The notes under the pieces are model-generated. The model made no database searches. It saw nothing but the letters and a program-made list of their open reading frames with translations, and had not been told where the DNA came from. A program made the position numbers and the translations under genes. From Bradyrhizobium guangdongense (GTDB lineage: Bacteria > Pseudomonadota > Alphaproteobacteria > Rhizobiales > Xanthobacteraceae), in contig NZ_PPPT01000078.1 in the NCBI RefSeq assembly GCF_006483445.1, positions 1 through 44,261 of the forward strand: a stretch of 44,261 nucleotides of DNA, given 5' to 3'. The first letter of the stretch is position 1; the number at the start of each line of letters is the position of its first letter. Shown here in pieces: positions 16,212 through 25,976 of the stretch.

Positions 16212-18245
16212 CTACGCCGCCCTGATATTCGCCATGAAGCGATCGAGCTCGGCGCGCAGGCGGGTGCTTTCGCTCGACAGGGTCTTCGCCGAATGCAGCA
16301 CCTCTTCGGAAGCCGAGCCGGTTTCAGCCGCGCCGCGGTTGACCTGCCCGATGTCGGTGGCGGCCGTCTGCGTGCCCTGCGCGACGTTCTGGACGCTGCG
16401 GGCGATCTCCTGCGTGGCGGCGCTCTGCTCTTCCACGGCGCTTGCGATCGAGGTCGCAATGCTCGAGATCTGGCCGATGGTGGCGCCGATCTCCTTGATC
16501 GCAGCGACCGACTCGGCCGTTGCACCCTGCATCCCCGAAATGTGCGAAGAAATCTCGTCGGTCGCCTTCGCGGTCTGGCTCGCCAAGGACTTCACTTCGC
16601 TTGCGACCACCGCGAAGCCGCGGCCGGCGTCGCCGGCGCGCGCCGCCTCGATGGTGGCGTTGAGCGCGAGGAGATTGGTCTGCTCGGCGATCGCCGTGAT
16701 CAGCTTGACGACGTCGCCGATCTGCTGCGCGGCATGCGACAGCTTTCCGATGCGGGCGTCGGTTTCCTTTGCCTGGGTCACCGCGCCCTCGGCGATGCGG
16801 CTGGAGTCGCGAACCTGACGGCCGATCTCCTCGACCGAGGCGGACATTTCTTCGGTCGCGGTGGCGACCGACTGCATGTTGGAGGACGCCTGCTCGGAGA
16901 CGCCGGCGACCTGGCTCGACAGGGTCTGCGTGGTCTCGGCAGTGCGCGTCAGCGTGGAGGCAGCGGATTCAAGCTGCACGGCCGAGGCCGAGACGTTGGA
17001 GACGATGGCGCCGACGGCGCTTTCAAAATCGTCGGCGAAGCGGATCAGCTCGCTGCGGCGGGCCGCGGCCTGCTCCCTGTTCTGGGCTTCACTGGCGGCG
17101 GCGTCGCGCTCGGCCTTGGCGACGGCTTGCACCTTGAACTCCTCGACCGCGCCGGCCATCTCGCCGATCTCGTCCTTGCGCCCGAGACCTGGCAACACGA
17201 CATCGAAATTGCCCGAGGCGAGCTCGCGCATCGCCTTGCACATCGCGATCATCGGCCGCGAGATGCCGTTGCCCAGCACCAACGCCCAGACGGTGCCGAT
17301 GGCGAGGCCGCCCAGCGCCAGCATCAGGATGAGGCGTTCGATCTCCCCGATCGTGGCATTGGTCTCGCTCTCGATGCGCGCTTGATCGGCCGTCAGATCG
17401 GACCGCAATCCGCCGGACTGCTTGAGGATCGCGGCGGCCGATTTGGACATCTCGCCGTTCAGCTTGACGACGACCTTCACGTTCTCGGCCAGCTTGGAGA
17501 AGGAGGCGCGATACTGCTTCAGGAGGTCGCCGATCTCGGTGACCCGCTGGGTGATCTTCTGGTCGTTGGCATAGATCGAGACCAGCAGGGTCTCCAGGAA
17601 TTTGACGCGCGCGACGATGCCGTCGGAGGATTTCGGCTCGGGTTTTGCAATGAAGGCGCTGACCGAGGTCGAAACCGAGAGATATTGCGTGGTGATGTCC
17701 TTGGCCGTGGTCTGGACCGACGACAGGCCGGCCAATGCGGCGGTGTCGGCGAGGTCGTCGAACTTGAAGCGGATCTTGTTGCCGACGCCGTTGAGCTCGT
17801 CGGTGGCGATCCTGGTGTTCTCGCGGGTCAGGGTGATGATGTCGCCGAAGACCTTCGTGAAGGCATCGAATTCCTTCTGCAGCCCGGCAATCTGCTCGCG
17901 CCGCGCCGGCGCAGTCGTGGCCGCCATGGATTTTTCGATGGCGGTCTTCAGGTTTGCTTCCGCGGCCTTGGCGGCGGTCTCATCCTCGGCCGCGCCGGTC
18001 AGGGTGTAGGCCCGCGCCAGGGCCTGGTAGGAGATCAGCTCGCGATCGACCGAGCGCGCCAGGTCGGCTTCGGAGACGCTGGTCCGGTACGAGGCGACGG
18101 CGTTCGCGACCCGCTCGAAACCGAGATAGCAGAAAGCCATGCTGGCACCGAGGATGACCAGCACCGCGGCGAAGCCGAGGATGATTTTGGCCCTGAACCG
18201 CAGCGTCGGAAGCTTCGCACGGTTCGGCTTGGACTTGACGGTCAT
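16212..18245 (-). CDS. Methyl-accepting chemotaxis protein
   Basis: A 677-residue chemoreceptor. Transmembrane helix 1 ([23 protein letters not shown]) follows a short basic N-terminus. A helical periplasmic region of about 240 residues comes next, then transmembrane helix 2 ([21 protein letters not shown]), a HAMP domain ending near [16 protein letters not shown], and a signalling domain with the hairpin-tip motif [23 protein letters not shown] that contacts CheA and CheW. I chose the ATG at 18245 over the longer frame because of a G-rich site before it. Its cytoplasmic half is nearly identical to that of the receptor at 18572, while the sensor domains differ, so the two sense different ligands. 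Confidence 0.92.
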   Translation of the reverse strand: MTVKSKPNRAKLPTLRFRAKIILGFAAVLVILGASMAFCYLGFERVANAVASYRTSVSEADLARSVDRELISYQALARAYTLTGAAEDETAAKAAEANLKTAIEKSMAATTAPARREQIAGLQKEFDAFTKVFGDIITLTRENTRIATDELNGVGNKIRFKFDDLADTAALAGLSSVQTTAKDITTQYLSVSTSVSAFIAKPEPKSSDGIVARVKFLETLLVSIYANDQKITQRVTEIGDLLKQYRASFSKLAENVKVVVKLNGEMSKSAAAILKQSGGLRSDLTADQARIESETNATIGEIERLILMLALGGLAIGTVWALVLGNGISRPMIAMCKAMRELASGNFDVVLPGLGRKDEIGEMAGAVEEFKVQAVAKAERDAAASEAQNREQAAARRSELIRFADDFESAVGAIVSNVSASAVQLESAASTLTRTAETTQTLSSQVAGVSEQASSNMQSVATATEEMSASVEEIGRQVRDSSRIAEGAVTQAKETDARIGKLSHAAQQIGDVVKLITAIAEQTNLLALNATIEAARAGDAGRGFAVVASEVKSLASQTAKATDEISSHISGMQGATAESVAAIKEIGATIGQISSIATSIASAVEEQSAATQEIARSVQNVAQGTQTAATDIGQVNRGAAETGSASEEVLHSAKTLSSESTRLRAELDRFMANIRAA

Positions 18246-18422
18246 ACCCCACCCCTTTTTCCATTCGCGGAAAATCAGCCGCACCCCGGGAGCAGCCCCT
18301 CCCAGACTCGATCAAGGGAAAGTAGAGCGTAAAGGATAAACCGCGGTAAATGCGGCGGACGGGCAACTTGCGGTGGGGTGACGCGCAGGCAGGGAAAGTA
18401 CGGGCGCGCCAAGCTCTCCGAG

Positions 18423-18564
18423 GTCGTCCTGGACAAGCGAAGCGCAGCGGAGCGCTGATCCAGGACCCATTACCACAGGGAAAAGTTTGGCGAAGACTCG
18501 GGGCTACCAGCGCGTGCCGCGACTACGCCCTGGGGTAATGGGTCCTGGCTTTCGCCAGGACGAC
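18423..18564. repeat. Bradyrhizobium-type palindromic repeat, copy 2
   Basis: Outer arms GTCGTCCTGG (18423-18432) and CCAGGACGAC (18555-18564), inner arms as in copy 1, and the same central TTTGGCGAAGACTCGGGG. It ends 7 nt beyond the stop of the second chemoreceptor gene and lies upstream of the first. Confidence 0.85.
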
Positions 18565-18571
18565 ATTGGGG

Positions 18572-20611
18572 CTACGCCGCCCGGATATTCGCCATGAAGC
18601 GGTCGAGCTCGGCGCGGAGGCGGGTGCTTTCGTTCGACAGCGTCTTGGCCGAATTGAGCACCTCTCCCGAGGCGGAGCCGGTCTCGGCCGCGCCGCGGTT
18701 GACCTGGCCGATGTCGGTGGCGGCGGTCTGGGTACCCTGGGCTACGTTCTGGACGCTGCGGGCGATTTCCTGCGTGGCGGAGCCCTGCTCTTCGACCGCG
18801 CTCGCGATCGAGGTCGCAATCGTCGATATCTGACCGATGGTCGCGCCGATCTCCTTGATCGCAGCAACCGACTCGGCGGTGGCGCCCTGCATCCCCGCAA
18901 TGTGCGAAGAAATCTCGTCGGTGGCCTTCGCAGTCTGGCTCGCCAGCGATTTTACTTCGCTTGCGACGACCGCAAAGCCGCGGCCGGCATCGCCGGCGCG
19001 GGCGGCCTCGATGGTGGCGTTCAGCGCCAAGAGGTTGGTCTGCTCCGCGATCGCGGTGATCAGCTTGACGACGTCGCCGATCTGCTGTGCGGCGTGCGAC
19101 AATTTTCCGATGCGGGCGTCGGTTTCCCTGGCCTGGGCCACGGCACCTTCCGCGATACGGCTGGAGTCGCGGACCTGGCGGCCGATTTCCTCGACCGAGG
19201 CCGAAAGTTCTTCGGTCGCGGTTGCGACGGACTGCATGTTGCTGGAGGCCTGTTCGGACACGCCGGCGACCTGGTTCGACAAGGTCTGGGTCGTCTCGGC
19301 GGTGCGGGTCAGCGTGGAGGCAGCCGATTCGAGCTGCACGGCGGAGGCCGAGACGTTGGAGACGATGGCGCCCACGGCGCTTTCAAAATCGTCGGCAAAC
19401 CGAATCAGCTCGCTGCGGCGGGCGGCGGCTTGCTCCTTGTTCTGCGCTTCGCTCGCAGCCGCATCGCGCTCGGCTTTCGCCACGGCCTGCACCTTAAACT
19501 CCTCGACCGCGCCGGCCATCTCTCCGATCTCGTCCTTGCGGCCCAGGCCCGGCAGCACGACGTCGAAATTGCCCGAGGCGAGCTCGCGCATCGCCTTGCA
19601 CATCGCGATCATCGGCCGCGACATGCCGGTGCCGAGCACGAAGGCGAGGATGATGCCGAGCAGCGTGCCGCCGCCCGCGAGCATCAAAATCATCTGTTCG
19701 GTCTTGCCGATGGTGGCGCCCGATTCGGTTTCGAGCCGCTGCTGCTCGGCGACGAGGTCGGCCTTCATGGCGGTCGCGCCCTGCATGATCGCTCCGGCCG
19801 ACCCGCTCATTTCGGTCAGGAGCTCGTCGACCAGCTTTGCGTTGGCGACGAGCTTTTCGAGTGCATCGCGATAGGCCGCGAGTAGCGCCTTGGCTTCCTT
19901 CAGGCCGGCGATGATCTTCTCGTCCATCGAATAGACCGCGCCGAGCGAGTTCTCGACGAATTTCAGTCGCGCCACCGCGCTTGCTGCGGTCGCCTGGTCG
20001 GAGTTGAGGATGAAATTGCTGGCCGCCGCACTCGCGGTCTGGAATTGCGCGTTGACCTGCTTGGTGCCGAACTCGATCGCCTGCGCCTCCGACTCGGAAG
20101 CATTGTTGCCGATGTCGTCGAGCTTGTACTTCAAGAGGTTGGCGTTGCGCGAAAGCTGGTTCTGCACCAAAAGCGCGCTGTCGCGCTTGGCTTGCAGGAT
20201 CTTTGCGAAGGTCGCGGAGAAGTTGGAAAACTCCTTGGCGAGCTTGTTGAGGCTCTCCAGCCGTGCCGGCTGCTTGGTGTTCTTGATCGCCTGGTCGATC
20301 GCGGCCTTCAGGCTGGCCTCAGCCTCGAGCGCCGCCTTGCCGTCGTCTTCCTTGCCGGTGACGACGAAGTAGCGCGCGGCCGAGCGGTAGGCCAGTAGCT
20401 CACGGTCGATGTTGCGGGCGAAGTCGGCCTCCGAGACGCTGGCGCGATAGGCGCCGACCCCGGTCGAGACGCGCTCGAAGCCGAAATAGGAGAAGGCCAT
20501 GCTGCCTGCGGAGATGACGAGCACCACGGCAAAGCCGAGGATGATTTTGGCGCGGAACCGCAGGGTCGGAATGAGCGTGCCCTTGGATTTCGACGCGATA
20601 CGACCGGCCAT
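18572..20611 (-). CDS. Methyl-accepting chemotaxis protein (paralogue)
   Basis: A 679-residue receptor with the same plan as the gene at 16212: N-terminal helix ([23 protein letters not shown]), helical sensor region, second helix ([21 protein letters not shown]), HAMP and signalling domain with [23 protein letters not shown]. From HAMP to the C-terminus the two proteins are almost identical, but many third codon positions differ, so the duplication is not recent. The ATG at 20611 is preferred over a GTG 12 nt upstream. The ligand is unknown. The tandem pair sits beside a FIST sensor and hybrid kinase. Confidence 0.92.
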   Translation of the reverse strand: MAGRIASKSKGTLIPTLRFRAKIILGFAVVLVISAGSMAFSYFGFERVSTGVGAYRASVSEADFARNIDRELLAYRSAARYFVVTGKEDDGKAALEAEASLKAAIDQAIKNTKQPARLESLNKLAKEFSNFSATFAKILQAKRDSALLVQNQLSRNANLLKYKLDDIGNNASESEAQAIEFGTKQVNAQFQTASAAASNFILNSDQATAASAVARLKFVENSLGAVYSMDEKIIAGLKEAKALLAAYRDALEKLVANAKLVDELLTEMSGSAGAIMQGATAMKADLVAEQQRLETESGATIGKTEQMILMLAGGGTLLGIILAFVLGTGMSRPMIAMCKAMRELASGNFDVVLPGLGRKDEIGEMAGAVEEFKVQAVAKAERDAAASEAQNKEQAAARRSELIRFADDFESAVGAIVSNVSASAVQLESAASTLTRTAETTQTLSNQVAGVSEQASSNMQSVATATEELSASVEEIGRQVRDSSRIAEGAVAQARETDARIGKLSHAAQQIGDVVKLITAIAEQTNLLALNATIEAARAGDAGRGFAVVASEVKSLASQTAKATDEISSHIAGMQGATAESVAAIKEIGATIGQISTIATSIASAVEEQGSATQEIARSVQNVAQGTQTAATDIGQVNRGAAETGSASGEVLNSAKTLSNESTRLRAELDRFMANIRAA

Positions 20612-20847
20612 TCCAGCCCCCACCCTTGCCTTGCGGTAACCCCCAAAGGTCCGGGAAGCCGTGGCTCGCCCAGACCGGTGCGGAAAATTAGGGCAGAATC
20701 AATAAGGGGCGGTAAATTCGGCAGGTCCGCAATCCGGGTTCCCGAACGATTGCCGCCAAACCCGCCCATTGTTGCGGCAGTGCCGGAAAGGCCCTACTCT
20801 TTCCGGCACTTGGCGCGAGACCGAGGTCATCCAGAGGGAGTTACCGC

Positions 20848-22011
20848 GTGGGGCAGGCCGATCTTCGGTTTGGCAGTACATCGGGCGTTGCGGTTGCGAA
20901 GTCGAAAGCCTCGACCGTGGAAGCGGCCGTCGCTGACCTCGCCGAGCAGCTCGCCTCCGACGAGACGGCGCTCGTGCTGGTGTTCGTCTCTCCGCACTAT
21001 GACCCCGATCGTTTCATCGCCGAGACCGCCGCGCGCTTCACCGATACCGTGGTCTGCGGCTGCACCACGGCGGGCGAGCTTGCCCCGGACGGCTGGGATG
21101 AGAACAGCGTCGTGGCGCTCGCCTTCAGCCGCCGGGACTTCAGCGCCGCGGTCCGCCCGATCCTGAACTTGCAGAATTTCCGCGTCGAGGACGGCCGCAG
21201 GGTCGGCGCCGAGCTGCGGCAGGAGCTGCGGACCACCTCCGAGGTCGACGGCGGCAATTCCTTCGGCCTCGTGCTGATCGACGGCCTGTGCCGGCGCGAG
21301 GAAGCGGTGATGTCCGCGCTCTATGCCTCGCTCGACGACATTCCCGTCGTCGGCGGCTCGGCCGGCGACGGCCTACGCTTCGAGAAGACGTTTGTGTTCT
21401 TCGACGGCAAAGCGCACACCAATGCGGCGCTGCTGATCCTGCTCAACACCGCGCTGCCGTTCCGCGTCTTCAAATGCGACAACTTCGAACCGCGCTCGCA
21501 GAAGATGGTGGTCACCGAGGCCGACATCGAAAACCGCACGGTCAAGGAGCTGAATGCCGAGCCGGCGGCGGAAGAATATTCGCGCATGGTCGGCATCATC
21601 GACGCCAAGCTCGACCCGTTCTCCTTCGCCTCCCATCCGGTGCTGGTGCGCGTCGGCGGCTCCTATTATGCGCGCTCGATCCAGCGCGTCGAGCCGGACG
21701 GCTCCCTGCACTTCTTCTGCGCCATCGACGAGGGCATGGTGCTCACCGCCGCGACCTCGCGCAGCCTGGTCGGCGCGACTCGCGATCTCTTTGCCGAGAC
21801 CGAGGACCAGATCGGCGATGTCTCTCTCTATATCGGGTTCGAATGCCTGCTGCGCCGGCTCGACGCCGAGCAGCACCAGCTCGCGCGCGACATGTCGGAA
21901 CTGTACCGGCAGAACCGCGTCGTCGGTTTCCACACCTATGGCGAACAGTTCGGCTCGATGCATGTGAACCAGACCTTTACCGGCGTCGCGATCGGCAGGC
22001 GGCCGGCGTGA
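20848..22011 (+). CDS. FIST-domain sensor protein (NosP-like)
   Basis: A 387-residue cytoplasmic protein made of a FIST N domain (about 20-215: CGCTTAGELAPDGW, IPVVGGSAGDGLRF) and a FIST C domain (about 220-380: AEEYSRMVG, SLHFFCAIDEGMVL, VGFHTYGEQFGSMHVNQTFTG). FIST proteins are intracellular ligand sensors; the NosP subgroup binds haem and nitric oxide and inhibits or controls a neighbouring hybrid kinase. The GTG start at 20848 follows AGAGGGAG. Its stop overlaps the kinase start by 4 bp (GTGA), strong evidence for a working pair. Candidate haem-ligand histidines include those in SPHYD and SMHVN, but I cannot assign one. Confidence 0.88.
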   Translation: MGQADLRFGSTSGVAVAKSKASTVEAAVADLAEQLASDETALVLVFVSPHYDPDRFIAETAARFTDTVVCGCTTAGELAPDGWDENSVVALAFSRRDFSAAVRPILNLQNFRVEDGRRVGAELRQELRTTSEVDGGNSFGLVLIDGLCRREEAVMSALYASLDDIPVVGGSAGDGLRFEKTFVFFDGKAHTNAALLILLNTALPFRVFKCDNFEPRSQKMVVTEADIENRTVKELNAEPAAEEYSRMVGIIDAKLDPFSFASHPVLVRVGGSYYARSIQRVEPDGSLHFFCAIDEGMVLTAATSRSLVGATRDLFAETEDQIGDVSLYIGFECLLRRLDAEQHQLARDMSELYRQNRVVGFHTYGEQFGSMHVNQTFTGVAIGRRPA

Positions 22012-23366
22012 GCGAGGTCTGGCAGGATCCGGAGACGGTCGAGCAGCTCCGGCGCGAAGCCGCCAAGCTGAAGAAGATCAACGCCGCGCTGATGTCCCGC
22101 GTCGAGCGCTCGATGGACCAGCAGCTCAACGCCTTCTCGCTGTTCGAGACCGCGATCGCGCTCGATCACCAGGTGCGCGACCGCACGCAGCAATTGCGCG
22201 ACGCGCTGCACTCGGTCGAACGCGCCAATGAAGGCCTCACCCGCGCCAAGCAGCAGGCGGAGGCCGCAAGCTCGCTGAAATCGTCGGTGCTGATCTCGGT
22301 GACGCACGACCTGCTACAACCGCTGAACGCGGCGCGGCTGACGCTCTCGGCGCTATCAGAGATGATGGAATCGCAGGAGGCCGGCCTGTTGATCGACCAG
22401 GTCGACCGCTCGCTGCTGACGCTGGAAGACCTGCTGCGCTCGCTGCTCGAGATCGCAAAGCTCGATGCCGGCGCGCTGCACCCGGACGTGCGGCCGCTTC
22501 TCATCGCGCCGCTGTTCCAGCAATTGCGCGCCGAGTTCGAGCCGATCGCCATGCGGCAGGGATTGTCGCTGCGCATCCGCCCCTCCCCGCTCGCGGTCTC
22601 CTCCGATGCGATGATGCTGCGGCGGATCCTGCAGAACCTGCTTGCCAACGCGATCCGCTATACCCGCTCCGGCGGGGTCGTCATGGGCATCAGGCAGCGC
22701 GGCAACCGCGTGCTGATCCAGGTGACGGACACGGGGCCTGGCATCGCGCCGGCGCAGCAGGAGGCGATCTTTCGCGAATTCCAGCGCGGCGAGGCCAATT
22801 CCATCGACCAGGCCGGCTTCGGGCTCGGCCTCTCGATCGTCCGCCGCTTTGCAACCGTGCTCGGCCACGAGGTCCGGCTGTATTCGCAGATCGGCCGCGG
22901 CTCGACCTTCGTGCTGGAGCTGGAGCTGGCCGACCGCGCCGAGGTCGGCGACGAGGTCCACGAGGTCAAGCTCGCCACGCTGCACTATGGCGGCCTCGAA
23001 GGCGCAAAGATCCTGCTGATCGAGAACGATGCCTCCGGCTCGGCGGCGATGGCGGCGCTGCTGGAGGGATGGGGCTGCGACGTCGCCCCGACGCGCTCCG
23101 GCGCGGAAGCGGCCCAGCGCCTCTCCGAGCTCGGCGGCGCGCCCGATGCGATCATCGCCGATCTCCACCTCGACCATGGCGAGAGCGGCCTGTCGGCCGT
23201 CGACCAGATCCGGCAACAATTGAAGCTGGACGTGCCGGCCATGATCATCACCGCCGACTATTCCGAGAAGGCCGCCAAGGAAGCCAGCCTCTACGGGCTC
23301 GAAGTGCTGAAAAAACCGATCAAACCGGCCGAAATGCGGGCGCTGCTGTCGTTTTTGCTGACGTAG
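22008..23366 (+). CDS. Hybrid histidine kinase-response regulator (NahK-like)
   Basis: A 452-residue soluble hybrid kinase. It has an N-terminal coiled coil (about 10-90) without a transmembrane or PAS domain, and a HisKA domain with phospho-acceptor His100 in VTHDLLQPLNAARL. The HATPase domain follows (N box NLLANAIRYT near 210, G1 DTGPGIAP near 241, G2 GFGLGLSIV near 270). The C-terminal receiver (about 334-452) has Asp385 and a conserved Lys in KKPIKP. The HDLLQPLNAAR box is the subtype seen in NahK/ErcS'-like kinases. The GTG start overlaps the FIST stop. The first half lacks PAS domains, so sensing is probably delegated to the FIST protein. The final output regulator is not in the window. 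Confidence 0.9.
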   Translation: MSEVWQDPETVEQLRREAAKLKKINAALMSRVERSMDQQLNAFSLFETAIALDHQVRDRTQQLRDALHSVERANEGLTRAKQQAEAASSLKSSVLISVTHDLLQPLNAARLTLSALSEMMESQEAGLLIDQVDRSLLTLEDLLRSLLEIAKLDAGALHPDVRPLLIAPLFQQLRAEFEPIAMRQGLSLRIRPSPLAVSSDAMMLRRILQNLLANAIRYTRSGGVVMGIRQRGNRVLIQVTDTGPGIAPAQQEAIFREFQRGEANSIDQAGFGLGLSIVRRFATVLGHEVRLYSQIGRGSTFVLELELADRAEVGDEVHEVKLATLHYGGLEGAKILLIENDASGSAAMAALLEGWGCDVAPTRSGAEAAQRLSELGGAPDAIIADLHLDHGESGLSAVDQIRQQLKLDVPAMIITADYSEKAAKEASLYGLEVLKKPIKPAEMRALLSFLLT

Positions 23367-23456
23367 GGGTGGCTCGCCGAAAAAAGGGCGAAAAACAACC
23401 CCATGCACAGTAGAAACGGCGGCATCGCAAAAATTTTTATTTATCCGAATTTCGGC

Positions 23457-23491
23457 TTGACACCTCAAGCAAATCAATGGCATGATGCCAT
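23457..23491 (+). promoter_or_regulatory. Candidate promoter with overlapping operator upstream of the SulP gene
   Basis: TTGACA (23457-23462), an 18-nt spacer, then CATGAT (23481-23486) resembles a sigma-70 promoter. A perfect inverted repeat ATGGCAT-G-ATGCCAT (23477-23491) covers the -10 element, a placement that suits repression. The leader to the ATG would be about 150 nt. Confidence 0.4.
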
Positions 23492-23640
23492 CATCGCGTA
23501 TTGAGCGAGCGACGGCCCGTTGAGCCGTCCAACAGCGCAAAACGCAGCCATTATTCAGCATTCCGCGGCCGTAACAGCCTTATCATGCCAAAATGATGCA
23601 CGCGGCCAACTTCCTCGACAAGGGCGGGGAGTGACGACCC

Positions 23641-25338
23641 ATGAAGCACCGGTTGCCCGGACTCGACACGCTCCGTCGATATGAAGCCGCCTGGCTCCCG
23701 CACGACGTCTTCGCCGGCGTCGTGCTGGCGACGATGCTGGTCCCCGTCGGCATCGCCTACGCGGTCGCATCGGGCCTGCCCGGCATCTATGGCCTCTACG
23801 CGACGATCGTGCCGCTGCTGGCCTACGCGTTGTTCGGCCCGAGCCGCATTCTCGTCCTGGGCCCGGACTCCGCACTGGCGGGAATCCTCCTCGGCGTCAT
23901 CACCCCGCTGGCGCACGGCGATCCCGTGCGGGCCGTGACGCTCGCCGGCATGATGGCGATCGTGTCAGGGCTGGCGTGCATCCTGGCGGGCATCGCGCGC
24001 CTCGGCTTCGTGACCGAGCTTCTCGCGAAACCGATCCGCTACGGCTACATGAACGGAATCGCGCTGACGGTCCTGATCAGCCAGTTGCCAAAACTCTTCG
24101 GCTTCTCCATCGAGGGCGAAGGCCCGTTGCGGAGCTTGTGGGCGACCGTCAAGGCGATCCTTGCGGGACAAATCAACTGGGTCGCGTTCGCGATCGGGGC
24201 CGCGACGCTGGCGATCATCCTGTTTCTCAGGAACAGCAGACTGCCGGGTATCCTGATCGCCGTCGTAGCGGCGACGATCGTCGTCGGCGTGCTCGATCTC
24301 GGCACGCTCCACGGCGTCAAGGTGCTGGGTCCGCTGCCTCAGGGGCTGCCGGCCTTCGCAATTCCATGGATCACCACCGACGACATTGTTCCGGTGGTGC
24401 TCGGCGGTTGCGCAATCGCAATGGTCTCGTTTGCCGACACCAGCGTGCTGTCACGATCCTACGCTGCGCGGCTGGGGACCCGGGTCGATCCCAATCAGGA
24501 GATGGTCGGACTTGGCGCGGCCAACCTGGCTACGGGCTTTTTCCAGGGCTTTCCGATCAGCAGCAGCAGCTCGCGCACGCCTGTTGCGGAAGCCGCCGGC
24601 GCGCGCACCCAACTCACCAGCGTCGTCGGCGCGCTCGCCATCGCCCTGCTTCTGCTGGTCGCGCCAAACCTGCTGCAACATCTGCCCACCGCCGCACTGG
24701 CAGCCGTCGTCATCGCGTCCGCAATCGGCCTCATCGAAATAACCGATCTCAAGCGCATCTATCGCATCCAGCGCTGGGAGTTCTGGCTGTCGATCGTCTG
24801 CTTCGTCGGCGTTGCCGTGTTCGGCGTGATCCCGGGAATCGGCCTTGCGATCGCGCTTGCGATCATCGAATTCCTGTGGGACGGCTGGCGCCCCCACTCC
24901 GCCATCCTGGGGCGCGCCCAGGGCGTCAAAGGCTATCACGACATCACGCGCTATCCGGACGCGCGCCGGATTCCCGGACTGGTGCTGTTCCGCTGGGATG
25001 CGCCGCTGTTCTTTGCCAATGCCGAGTTCTTCCGGGAGCGCGTGATGGATGCGGTCGCGACTTCGCCGACACCGGTGCGCTGGCTGGTCGTGGCCGCGGA
25101 GCCGGTGACGAGCGTGGACGTCACCGCCTGCGACGTGGTGGCTGAGCTGGACCAGACGCTGAGCGCACAAGGCATCGAGCTTTGTTTTGCCGAACTCAAG
25201 GACCCCGTGAAGGACAAGCTGAAGCGGTTCGGCCTGTACACGCAGCTAGGCGAGCACTACTTCTTCCCGACGATCGGCGTCGCTGTCGCCCGCTATCTCG
25301 CGACCAACAATGTGGCGTGGAAGGACTGGGAAGACTGA
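23641..25338 (+). CDS. SulP-family inorganic anion transporter with STAS domain
   Basis: A 565-residue SLC26/SulP transporter. The N-terminal half carries the family signature (DVFAGVVLATMLVPVGIAYAVASGLPGIYGLYATIVP near 22-58) and GPDSALA. About 10-14 hydrophobic segments run to residue 420, followed by a C-terminal STAS domain (about 435-550). Members move sulfate, bicarbonate or other anions; no carbonic anhydrase neighbour is present to favour bicarbonate. GGGGAG precedes the ATG. It is monocistronic and convergent with the small gene at 25360. Confidence 0.92.
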   Translation: MKHRLPGLDTLRRYEAAWLPHDVFAGVVLATMLVPVGIAYAVASGLPGIYGLYATIVPLLAYALFGPSRILVLGPDSALAGILLGVITPLAHGDPVRAVTLAGMMAIVSGLACILAGIARLGFVTELLAKPIRYGYMNGIALTVLISQLPKLFGFSIEGEGPLRSLWATVKAILAGQINWVAFAIGAATLAIILFLRNSRLPGILIAVVAATIVVGVLDLGTLHGVKVLGPLPQGLPAFAIPWITTDDIVPVVLGGCAIAMVSFADTSVLSRSYAARLGTRVDPNQEMVGLGAANLATGFFQGFPISSSSSRTPVAEAAGARTQLTSVVGALAIALLLLVAPNLLQHLPTAALAAVVIASAIGLIEITDLKRIYRIQRWEFWLSIVCFVGVAVFGVIPGIGLAIALAIIEFLWDGWRPHSAILGRAQGVKGYHDITRYPDARRIPGLVLFRWDAPLFFANAEFFRERVMDAVATSPTPVRWLVVAAEPVTSVDVTACDVVAELDQTLSAQGIELCFAELKDPVKDKLKRFGLYTQLGEHYFFPTIGVAVARYLATNNVAWKDWED

Positions 25339-25359
25339 TCGGCGATCGCTGCCGGCAAT

Positions 25360-25698
25360 TCAATCCGCGGCTATCGCTCCGGGGACCGCGACCAAATTCC
25401 TGTCCAGTTTCCCCAGCTCGGTTCGCGCAGTATCGATCAGCGCAATCAGGCGGTCTGATTGCTCGATCAATGCATTCCTCGGCATGTTGCCCTGGCTCTC
25501 GCGCAGGACGATGCGGATGCACTTGTTGGCCAGCTCCAGGACGCAAAGGGCGCGGATCGCGTCCTCGCGGCTCTTGATGCTTGCAGCGTCAAGCGAACGT
25601 GCGACGTCGCCGATGGCCTGAAGCCGCTTCGCAGCCGCCAGAGATTCGGCGCTCGCACGGCCATTCCCCGAGGCAAGATTGTCAGCTCCAGCAAGCAT
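25360..25698 (-). CDS. Hypothetical protein
   Basis: A predicted 112-residue, mostly helical cytoplasmic protein (RASAESLAAAKRLQAIGDVARSLDAASIKSREDAIRALCVLELANKCIRIVL). I recognise no family. The frame extends upstream to 25830, and an ATG at 25731 is possible, but GAGGTGCAGA lies just before the ATG at 25698. It is convergent with the SulP gene, 21 nt away. No neighbour suggests a role. Codon bias supports coding, but confidence is moderate. Confidence 0.6.
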   Translation of the reverse strand: MLAGADNLASGNGRASAESLAAAKRLQAIGDVARSLDAASIKSREDAIRALCVLELANKCIRIVLRESQGNMPRNALIEQSDRLIALIDTARTELGKLDRNLVAVPGAIAAD

Positions 25699-25976
25699 TC
25701 TGCACCTCAACTCCTCTGAGATCGGTTGCATGCGGACGCAAGAACATCGGAATTTCCACCATCGGGGACTTAAAGCGGACCGCCGAACGAGGTTCGGCGG
25801 CCCAGATATTTCGGCTTGGTGGCCGAACAACCGCCCCGCATGCCAGCCGACAAGAACTTCAAGTATAAGAGAGACCTAGCACCCCGAGTTCCGCCACGTA
25901 CCTCGGTTGATTGCGAGCTGGTAGATTTACGAGGTGAGGTGCTCCTGAACCGGGAGCTTCGCTCCGGGGTTCGCTG

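Noticed and set aside
16206..18332. 708-codon plus-strand ORF opposite the first chemoreceptor
   Set aside because: Gly/Asp/Leu-rich shadow of the receptor; an equivalent frame lies opposite the second receptor, as expected from their near-identical coding sequence.
21288..22007. Upstream extension of the hybrid kinase frame
   Set aside because: It overlaps the FIST gene in another frame and reads as Arg-rich nonsense; the GTG at 22008 in the GTGA overlap is the natural start.
23457..23468. TTGACACCTCAA as an FNR/FixK box upstream of the SulP gene
   Set aside because: The half-sites are separated by 4 and not 6 bases, so it does not fit the consensus; a -35 element is a better reading of TTGACA.
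22356..23561. 401-codon minus-strand ORF opposite the hybrid kinase
   Set aside because: Antisense shadow; the plus strand carries all kinase and receiver motifs.
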